Virus record (IMG/VR): IMGVR_UViG_3300032307_000243
Span: 1 to 29,510 of that record
DNA: 29,510 nt
Strand: one strand, 5' to 3'
Source of the DNA: a virus
Numbering within the stretch: position 1 is the first letter of the stretch; each line of letters opens with the position of its first letter. The position numbers and the translations under genes were made by a program. The notes beneath the pieces are model-generated. The model ran no database searches, was not told the origin of the DNA, and saw only the letters and a program-made list of their open reading frames with translations. Below are positions 16,601 through 19,268 of this stretch, one piece after another.

Positions 16601-18636
16601 ATACCGAGTACACTGTTAATTATGACACTAAATCAATAGAATTTTTAACAGCTCCTGCAGACAAAGCTATAGTATCTGTAACTAGTTTTGGTTATAATGG
16701 AACTGACATATTAGATCTTAATTATTTTGTAGGCGATGGCAGCACAATTGAATACATTACTGGAGCAACATGGAGTGAATCAGCAACATCATTAGTAGTT
16801 GTTTCTGGAGTACCAAAAGATTATGTATTGTTTAGGACTGACGCATCTTATGAAAGTAAAGATAAAATTGGAATAAGATTTGGCGCTGCTCCAGATGATG
16901 GTACAGTTATCAATTATCTAATTTCAGGATCTTCAGAAAGAACATTCAGTTTAACATCTAAAGAAACTATTGTAGGCGACGGCTCAACAAGCATGTTTAC
17001 GTTGTCAAATAATTTAGGCAATAAAGATCCTTTTGAAGCTAATATTATTGTTAGAAATGCCAATACAAATCAAATTTTGTCTGGGCCTGATAACACGTAT
17101 TACACTCTTACAAATGATAATTTAAGATATAAAATTCCTACAGTTAAGTTTGAAGCTGATTTTTATGAAACTAATGATTTTAAAGTCTATCTTAATGGTG
17201 ACGAACTGACATTAATGTTAGATTACACACTTGATTTACTAACCGGTGAAGTTATTTTAAATATCGACACATATGTAGATGACGGCAGATTAATTGTAAG
17301 CATATTACCAAACGCTCAATATCAAATATCTACAGACTCTACTAATAAAATTATATCTTTTGCCAGTTCACCTGCATTGAATCATGAAATTGTTATACTC
17401 AGTATGTATAATCATGATGTTTTAGATATTGAACGTAGTCATATTACAATAGAAACTGCTAATTCTTTAACACCTGACACGGTTGAATATTTAGAATATG
17501 GTAAATCGTTAGGTGGTATACTTGCTCTAAATAGAGAAGTTGTAAGTGATGATTTTGTGTTAGTTATTAAAAATAACACGTTACTGACTTCTAGTGTAGA
17601 TTATGTATTGTTACCTAATAAACTTGAAGTTAAATTAACTGATAGTCCCGTAGACGGTGATGAATTTAGTGTAATAACATTTTCTAGCAATGTATCTAAA
17701 GGCGGTTTTGGATATATGCAGTTTAAAGATATGCTAAATCGAGACCACTACAAGAGAATTTCTAAAGATAAAAGTACAATTCTTGTTGAGCCGTTAAACT
17801 ATTATGACAATCAAATTGTTGTAGACAATGGCACAGTATTAACAGAACCTAACAGAGGTAGAAATTTACCAGGTGTAATTTATATTAACGGTGAACGAAT
17901 TGAATATTTTGTACTTAATGGCAATATATTATCACAAATTAGAAGAGGAACACTAGGTACTGGAACACCTCTAGTACATGCTTCTGGTTTAGATGTTATA
18001 GACATTGGGCCTACAGAAACAATACCGTACACTGACGAAATGATTATTGATACACACGTTCACGACGGTAGTACTAATTTAATTCCATTGCAGTATAGAC
18101 CAGAACCAACAACAGGTACTATAGATGACGGCAGTACAGAATATACTGAATGGTTTAGAAGTACTATTCCTGCACAACTTGGCCAATGTGACGAAATTGA
18201 AGTATTTGTTGGCGGATACAATATTAAAGGAACATGGGAATCAAACATTGATTATAGTATGAATGAGATAGTTGTATATGGATCTTATATGTTCCGTTGT
18301 GTACAAAATCATACTAGTGGCGAATCTTTTGCAGATGACAAAAACAAATGGGAATACTTTGTGGGAACACAGAGATTGAAGAAAGTTCCGTATAAAGTTT
18401 ACAACAACGATTTACATCCAGAAAGCCCCGAGGGCGATGAACAGTTTGAAGCAGATTTTGCTGTAGACGGCACTTCACATACTGTGCGTTTAACACAGGA
18501 TCTAACTATTGGAACTAAAGTTGTAGTTATAAAGAAAGTTGGACATGTTTGGAATGATCCAGGCAAGAGCTTAGTTGATTCTAACAACAAAGTTGCTAAT
18601 TTCCTTAAGAATACTAGCACTTTATTCCCTCGATAA
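4693..18636 (+). CDS. Giant multidomain virion structural protein (4647 aa), probable baseplate/tail component in the gene 7 position
   Basis: One uninterrupted frame of 4647 codons, giving a protein of roughly half a megadalton. AGGGAG at 4681-4686 lies 6 bases before the ATG, which overlaps the gp6 stop by one base. Visible parts in order: a compact N-terminal region (1-160) with FYRTEPNKKLLQATIDQLTQ and an aromatic FQQYYWLPYGP; a cupredoxin-like domain (about 180-275); a long Tyr/Trp/Asn-rich stretch; three CBM5/12-like modules (about 1432, 1562 and 1742); an FG-GAP-type beta-propeller (about 2142-2763) with three more such modules inserted; GSGY repeat blocks (about 3140-3206 and 3505-3585); DGST-type beta modules (about 3615-4300); a C-terminal segment with a YINGERIEYF motif and a seventh CBM-like module (about 4513-4556). 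No signal peptide or membrane segment is evident. Between gp6 and fibre genes it occupies the slot of T4 gene 7 (1032 aa). Similarity to giant structural proteins of marine T4-like phages is from memory; homology to gp7 is not shown here. Confidence 0.85.
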   Translation: MAEEQNEYGLPVGKGEKRRTARLLPRFYRTEPNKKLLQATIDQLTQSGTVKRINGFIGRQNAKAVTGNDVFVQAPTTERQNYQLEPSLVAKDTLGNVTFFKDYIDYINTVDVLGGINKNHQRLNKEELYSWSPQIDWDKFVNFQQYYWLPYGPQVVKVFGQQQAVVSTYTVELRDEGDNNAYLFTPNGLTRNPTLKLYRGQTYRFEINTPGEPFSIKTVRESGTLYRYTKNVSASSVQNGVIEFTVPEDAPDVLYYVSENSVDTGGAWQILDIEENTFIDVEAEIIGKKTYKLSSGLDLSNGMKVTFGGNVTPEKYASGNWFIEGVGDKIKLISEQSLEIVTSYSENFEVLFDDSGFDTLPFSDATAYASDKDYITINRGSIDGNAWSRYNRWFHQDVIIKSAQEAGLTPVLDQTQRANRPIIEFAPDLKLYEYGTSVKKDVDLVDLYTRDVFSTIEGSLGYTIDEIPLANGQRILFLADTDALVRGKIYRVEFISLQEPNQNPKRQIHLVEESDSSPLVYESVLVKNGVENQGKVFWYNGTEWKTAQQKTKVNQSPLFDLFDLDGVNLNDATKYSGSTFTGNKVFSYKEGSGSNDPILGFPLTYRNINNVGDIVFTFDLLQNQFFYKEGVDVITENTDSKFLKKIIDRETGVHVNGWVINQLTNVQPIVRIYKDSKNTTEFLVDVYDNIDELADLKVKVYINGKRLDASKFVVQDTPVYKKVVLATAVNESDVVTLKCYAKQNKNNNGHYEIPLNLQNNPLNNNINIFTLGEVIDHVDSIVDNLDVFVGAYPGTGNLRDLGVIAPYGTRFVQHSGSMNLGLYFLTSKNSNVIKAIETVRDDYGKFKRNFANTAKEFGDDLSIKDSVDKILFEINKDKPKMSPYYFSDMIGYGAAIKTDYEVVDFRIKTYPISNVFDLNQLTNKSVNVYLNNEQLVYEKDYTFNEGGFVVISANIDNGDVITVYEYESTDGCLIPPTPTSLGLWPKFEPKKYLDTTLVAPQNVIQGHDGSVILAYNDYRDDLILDLEKRIFNNIKVNYDPVILDIYDYIAGYNRTTDYTLEEFNKVLAPNFYQWTTLIDRDFTKPLSYAPNNPFTYNYSKSSAPDGTSLPGYWRGVYKWYFDTDRVHLCPWESLGYSIEPSWWQNVYGPAPYTKDNLILWNDLKDGIVREPGKPLVRKTKFARPILENIPVDENGNLVAPVDANIANGFFSSQITDDYVFGDQSPVETTWRRSSYYPYSVLSAMTLMQPNKVIGSLIDKSRVIKSDSQQLIYKDTGLRLRLKDLVVPSIPSDDTRVMTAGLINFVVDYILSDNLKSITEFKNDLTTLTNQLSHRLGGFTSKEKFNLILDSKSPTATAGVFVPQENYTVFLNTGSPTKKLTYSGVIVTKILTKYGSGFEVKGYSQKQPFFYYYPWTQSGNTINVGGISESFIQWTAGQIYTAGNIVQYNNAYYRVKTTHTAQANFDNTLYQKLPKLPVVGGRDAIVRKKWDRTPTIVNYGTTFRTIQEVVDFLQGYGEYLKDQGFVFDEYNTDLKEITSWETAVKEFLFWTTQNWSTGEDKYVDWIPDAEYKEGVIVIYNGDYYRSKFDHTTTNLFDSTLYVRLENLSQDGASAIALSPSALGLAMNLEFNVVDDLRDTFNDYEIFRADGQKFDQNFLNYTREDNTFAFSPRVDGIGIYGAGFYLVQKEHVLLIDNVTQFNDTIYDLEAGYRQERIKVAGYKTSDWYGGFDIPGFIYDKAYIEVWQQWNDYNLGDIVKYKEFYYSASKFLPGAEEFVASDWIRLDEKPESQLLPNWDYKADQFTDFYDLESDNFDAGQQRIAQHLIGYQKRQYLENIIKNDVSEYKFYQGMIPEKGTTNVLNKLFDVLSAADQESIDFNEEWAVRLGQYGGSDAFEEIEFNLDQTLFKTNPQAFELVNVVDNNLVDFVIRQTPAQIYVKPKEYNNNPWPSRTGGRDYLRTPGYVRYDQINVNIDSLDNIVNEDIDTFKDGDYVWCAFQNRDWNIYRFTPAEFFVKDLEYNNNVLKIQCDKIPSVEAGDYIGIINSDLVKGFHKVDDVVLNNIYINKTIKNWKDPFQDSAQILIYKLTPQRFSSIDSITLPKVIKNSEYVWTDDVGNGKPGVWKNIPVYARKKLTNPLLPAGSRLGKALAVSRNGQIMVTSNDQDEILVYNKSNSTTGWTRRQSLQPAPALGVLTGFGDVLALSEDGKFMAVGLPNSSTVSTKFKGDYNNTGAVTYSAGDIVRVGNTHWKAKKTVVGDGSSISLNSLDWEPAYLIEVDNVGGTASVLANQGMVILYIRDDNGDYAFLNSFVSPEPTTNEYFGSKIKIAKKDNSYTMAISSIGYNSGQGRVYLFDYNSTASRWQMGYDSKYRGFYSGTVEYGIGDIVFYDFKLYQNIRACEGINPETTNNWQRITDKNILGYFPQQITTAETDSNLDYLPMVGDGSTVIDGLGDSTTQAKETVEAIRQGDQFGYDFDFSQDGSYLIVSAPLADQLVYENFRGIYRTNQTYILNDVVLHSGSYYKCLISFNGVAAGVFDAGKWQLLSSSLEANNGKVFVYKKDEDSYDLIQTLGRSNVNFTSAEKFGESVSLASDGSTAAIGSLLADDIKTDQGVVRVFNLQNNNFVFKQLIKNRSPESVEGFGAEIKFINNNKTLAILSALGDSTITTTFDSNNTTFDRTSTRIRDFNRDSGRVDIYDKYNENFIFSESLPVENSSIDRYAYAFDAGNNVIVTSAINAVSTSVRNGALYTYTKSTNGFSWTLDQQESNKVDISKIKKVFLYNKKTNDLVTYLDVIDPVQGKIAGVAEQEIKYKTYYDPATYSIGTDDLRVDEGMAWLDNQVGTLWWNLTRAKFLDSYTGDIVYKNSTWNTLYETASIDVYEWVETKLTPEQWDAKADTEEGLVLGISGTSLYGNNAYSVKRKYDSVSQTFRNTYYFWVKNKTIVPNAQGRSISASDVASLIRDPKGQGLKFIQFTDTDSFSLVNITNNLQNSETVLAVQYWIVDQEKLNIHADWKIISDNKNTEIPSLIERKWIDSLIGVDENNKLVPDINLPPKQRYGAQFVPRQSMFVNRLEALKQFVERLNSEFKKLLIVDAVDLTDFNSIDKEPSTISGLYDYVVDADNELRLINTGGFRAPSLRPVVVDGEIIDVLIDNAGSGYIYAPYLTINGTGKDARIKTIIDETNGSIIGVNIINKGYGYNEFATTITVRDLSTLVKSDTNAIGRWSIYAYNTVSNSWTRTKTQGYDVTQFWNYIDWYSTGYNQFTKVDYIVDGTYQLYTLEADIGQIVKVKNVGSAGWVLLEKFSNIKSVDYTQSYRVVGRQNGTIQLSNKFYQFVDTNLGFDGPLFDADTYDNSGSIELRIILTALKDKILKDDLRYIYLDLFFANLRYVLTEQTFVDWIFKTSFVKAMHNVGELKQKVTYNNDSLEDFENYISEVKPYRTKIREYVSNYTAKDDSQSVVTDFDLPAVAKGNKIEPLTVTVDNETIVTNDPEINEYPWKHWLDNAGFKVDEITLVDGGSGYINRPVVNIIGKCTTPAVARAYIANGKVTKIELLSKGSGYLKAPIIEVSGGFATTGTTARAVAIIKNDVVRSNLIKIKFDRITRNFFITDLSVTETFTGTGSRLQFPLKWSPDTRIGNTTVTVQNQEALRDTFTVTSRKSTSRGYTSYSGLLTFDTAPAVGEQISITYVKDFNNLSAADRINYYYNPETGQLGKDMAQLMTGVDYGGVNIVGLDFKASNGWDELPWFNDVWDTFDATFDDYIVTVSDSSYEFQLPYTPAVGQQINVYVNGVRIDDLYFDLYDGSTVQPNGRVVAPATARMKTIIGNGTTSTFALPNLTNNPPLDINSGDQVIFRKATSDGSQAPNNLDYDTALSGGDMAYSTATGLAAEDIIVDGDGFATPTSSPATEEVVPGQIFDAVAIKVFHRPTNGSANVVTKNYVADGATTSFSIEQYPNTQEALIVKINNNIVDLDTEYTVNYDTKSIEFLTAPADKAIVSVTSFGYNGTDILDLNYFVGDGSTIEYITGATWSESATSLVVVSGVPKDYVLFRTDASYESKDKIGIRFGAAPDDGTVINYLISGSSERTFSLTSKETIVGDGSTSMFTLSNNLGNKDPFEANIIVRNANTNQILSGPDNTYYTLTNDNLRYKIPTVKFEADFYETNDFKVYLNGDELTLMLDYTLDLLTGEVILNIDTYVDDGRLIVSILPNAQYQISTDSTNKIISFASSPALNHEIVILSMYNHDVLDIERSHITIETANSLTPDTVEYLEYGKSLGGILALNREVVSDDFVLVIKNNTLLTSSVDYVLLPNKLEVKLTDSPVDGDEFSVITFSSNVSKGGFGYMQFKDMLNRDHYKRISKDKSTILVEPLNYYDNQIVVDNGTVLTEPNRGRNLPGVIYINGERIEYFVLNGNILSQIRRGTLGTGTPLVHASGLDVIDIGPTETIPYTDEMIIDTHVHDGSTNLIPLQYRPEPTTGTIDDGSTEYTEWFRSTIPAQLGQCDEIEVFVGGYNIKGTWESNIDYSMNEIVVYGSYMFRCVQNHTSGESFADDKNKWEYFVGTQRLKKVPYKVYNNDLHPESPEGDEQFEADFAVDGTSHTVRLTQDLTIGTKVVVIKKVGHVWNDPGKSLVDSNNKVANFLKNTSTLFPR
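5230..5517 (+). other. Cupredoxin-like domain in the giant protein, copper ligands not conserved
   Basis: Residues about 180-275 read as a small beta-sandwich: NPTLKLYRGQTYRFEINTPG, EPFSIKT (212-218), then IEFTVPEDAPDVLYYVSENS (242-261). The order 'NPTLxLxRGxTYxFxI...xPFxIKT...FTVPxDAPxxLYY' is that of cupredoxin-like domains. In copper-binding members a His precedes the PF, and a Cys with a later His follows the YY. Here these places hold Glu and Val/Ser, so metal binding is unlikely and a structural or adhesive role is more probable. The domain call rests on motif recall without a structure comparison. Confidence 0.55.
8986..9111 (+). repeat. CBM5/12-like aromatic module 1 in the giant protein
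   Basis: Residues about 1432-1472 follow the pattern W-x-x-x-x-x-Y-x-x-G-x-I-V-x-Y-x-x-x-Y-Y: QWTAGQIYTAGNIVQYNNAY, then YRVKTTHTAQANFD and a Leu-Tyr close. This matches the consensus of carbohydrate-binding module family 5/12 (chitin-binding type 3 fold), in which the Trp and Tyr residues stack on sugars. The closing Trp of the classic module is replaced by Leu-Tyr. It lies about 90 residues upstream of module 2. Confidence 0.55.
9376..9504 (+). repeat. CBM5/12-like aromatic module 2 in the giant protein
   Basis: Residues about 1562-1604 repeat the module-1 layout: VDWIPDAEYKEGVIVIYNGD, then YYRSKFDHTTTNLFD and STLYVRL. Modules 1 and 2 share the ending 'F-D-x-T-L-Y-x-x-L', a closer likeness to each other than to modules 3-7, which suggests a local tandem duplication. 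The Trp, Tyr and 'G-x-I-V-x-Y' positions fit a CBM5/12-type fold. Confidence 0.55.
9916..10044 (+). repeat. CBM5/12-like aromatic module 3 in the giant protein
   Basis: Residues about 1742-1784 contain VWQQWNDYNLGDIVKYKEFY, then YSASKFLPGAEEF and ASDWIRLDE. This copy has the full classic layout, including the closing Trp ('S-D-W'), and is one of the closest to the CBM5/12 consensus. Sugar binding is inferred from the conserved aromatic positions. Confidence 0.6.
11356..11505 (+). repeat. CBM5/12-like module 4, inserted after propeller repeat 2
   Basis: Residues about 2222-2271: FKGDYNNTGAVTYSAGDIVR, then VGNTHWKAKKTVVGDGSS and SLDWEPA. The 'Y-x-x-G-D-I-V-x-x-x-x-x-x-W' core and the closing 'D-W' fit the module family. 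It interrupts the FG-GAP series between repeats 2 and 3, so it probably projects from a propeller loop. Confidence 0.55.
11791..11928 (+). repeat. CBM5/12-like module 5, inserted between propeller repeats 3 and 4
   Basis: Residues about 2367-2412: YRGFYSGTVEYGIGDIVFYD, then FKLYQNIRACEGINPETTNN and WQRI. It has the 'Y-x-x-G-D-I-V-x-Y' core, a Tyr in the second strand and the closing Trp. It is the second insertion into the propeller series. Confidence 0.6.
12181..12321 (+). repeat. CBM5/12-like module 6, inserted between propeller repeats 4 and 5
   Basis: Residues about 2497-2543: FRGIYRTNQTYILNDVVLHS, then GSYYKCLISFNG, FDAGKWQLL. The 'Y-x-x-N-D-V-V' core replaces 'G-D-I-V', and the Tyr-Tyr and closing Trp are kept. 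Modules 5 and 6 both start with an 'F/Y-R-G-x-Y/F' segment, suggesting common descent. Confidence 0.55.
14110..14310 (+). repeat. GSGY repeat block A in the giant protein
   Basis: Residues about 3140-3206 hold two units of the pattern 'G-x-[I/V]-x-x-[V/I]-x-[I/L]-x-[N/D]-x-G-x-G-Y-x-x-x-P/A': GEIIDVLIDNAGSGY followed by YAPYLTING, then GSIIGVNIINKGYGY followed by NEFATTITV. Such units occur in many phage and bacterial extracellular beta-rich proteins. Function is unknown. Confidence 0.5.
15205..15441 (+). repeat. GSGY repeat block B in the giant protein
   Basis: Residues about 3505-3585 hold two units: DEITLVDGGSGYINRPVVNI, then GKVTKIELLSKGSGY followed by LKAPIIEVSGG, each ending in an Ala/Arg-rich strand (AVARAYIANG, TTARAVAIIKN). 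Block B matches the consensus more closely than block A about 300 residues upstream, and the two are separated by a helical segment with several 'Y-x-x-x-I' heptads. Confidence 0.5.
15538..17160 (+). repeat. Series of DGST-type beta modules in the C-terminal third of the giant protein
   Basis: Residues about 3616-4156 contain five modules opening with '[G/D]-[N/D/T]-G-[S/T/A]-x-x-x-[F/Y]': GTGSRLQFPL (3617), GNGTTSTFALP (about 3823), ADGATTSFSI (about 3939), GDGSTIEYITG (about 4014) and GDGSTSMFTLS (about 4095). Several continue with an 'I-V-x-[I/V]-N-x-x' strand, a 'Y-x-[V/L]-N/D' strand and a closing 'F-x-x-A-P-x-x-G/K-x-x-[I/V]' strand. This is a common layout of small beta-sandwich repeats in phage fibre-like proteins. 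Spacing ranges from about 75 to 205 residues. Confidence 0.5.
18229..18360 (+). repeat. CBM5/12-like module 7 near the C-terminus of the giant protein
   Basis: Residues about 4513-4556: KGTWESNIDYSMNEIVVYGS, then YMFRCVQNHTSGESFADDKN and KWEYF. This copy has the clearest classic form: 'W-x-x-x-x-x-Y-x-x-x-x-I-V-x-Y', then an aromatic strand with 'C-V-x-x-H-T-S-G', then 'F-x-x-D-x-x-x-W-x-x-F'. It is about 90 residues from the end of the protein. Confidence 0.65.
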
Positions 18637-18639
18637 ATA
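18632..18639 (+). promoter_or_regulatory. T4-type late promoter motif GATAAATA
   Basis: GATAAATA matches the NATAAATA late-promoter form described for marine T4-like phages (T4 itself uses TATAAATA). It overlaps the stop codon of the giant gene and lies 19 bases before the next ATG, so transcription would begin about position 18646-18648, just before the GAGAGA ribosome site (18648-18653). Position at a gene junction before structural genes supports the call. Confidence 0.6.
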
Positions 18640-18658
18640 CACTGATTGAGAGACAACC

Positions 18659-19267
18659 ATGCAAAATAGAGACTTAACAGGATTACATATAGAAGGCCAT
18701 ATTAAAATTTGGTACCCTGAGACCGGTGAAATTGCTGTAAACAAGCGAAATGCCATACATTATGAGAATATGAGCATAGCACTTGCGGATAGTATTGCCA
18801 ACTCTGGTCAGGGTTTTATATATGAAATGGCATTTGGAAACGGTGGAACTACAGTAGATCCCACTGGAATTATTACTTACTTGACACCAAATAGCACTGG
18901 TATTAATGCTAGTCTTTACAATCAACGTTATAGTAAAGTAGTTGACGATAGAAGTGTTTCTAACGTTGATCCTACAAGAAATTATATTGAAACAAGACAC
19001 GTAACTGGAGTTAATTATACTGATGTATTTGTGACTTGTTTATTAGATTACGGCGAGCCTAACGGTCAAAACGCATTTGACAATACGACAGATAACGAAG
19101 GCAATTTTGTATTCGATGAATTAGGACTCAAATCGTATAGTACTAGTGGTCAAAGTAGATTATTGACCCATGTAATTTTTCATCCAGTACAAAAAAGTTT
19201 AAATCGATTAATTCAAATTGATTACACAGTTAGAATTCAAAGCCTTACAGGCATAGCTGGAGCATAA
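18659..19267 (+). CDS. Putative baseplate/tail structural protein (202 aa), family not recognised
   Basis: I do not recognise this protein with certainty. It starts with GLHIEGHIKIWYPETGEIAV, then a helical stretch 'HYENMSIALADSIAN', a glycine-rich turn MAFGNGGTTVDPTGIITYLT, and ends in beta strands (LLTHVIFHPVQKSLNRLIQI and DYTVRIQ). There is no signal peptide or membrane segment. The late-promoter motif just upstream, GAGAGA at 18648-18653, and the setting between the giant structural gene and the fibre genes point to a virion component. By T4 gene order the slot corresponds to gp8-gp11, but the length (gp8 334 aa, gp11 219 aa) and sequence do not settle which, if any. It ends one base before the next ATG. 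Confidence 0.7.
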   Translation: MQNRDLTGLHIEGHIKIWYPETGEIAVNKRNAIHYENMSIALADSIANSGQGFIYEMAFGNGGTTVDPTGIITYLTPNSTGINASLYNQRYSKVVDDRSVSNVDPTRNYIETRHVTGVNYTDVFVTCLLDYGEPNGQNAFDNTTDNEGNFVFDELGLKSYSTSGQSRLLTHVIFHPVQKSLNRLIQIDYTVRIQSLTGIAGA

Positions 19268-19268
19268 G

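Noticed and set aside
18659-19267. Naming this gene gp8 or gp11 from T4 gene order
   Set aside because: Neither length nor motifs are decisive, and gene order alone is not enough after the expansion of the preceding gene.
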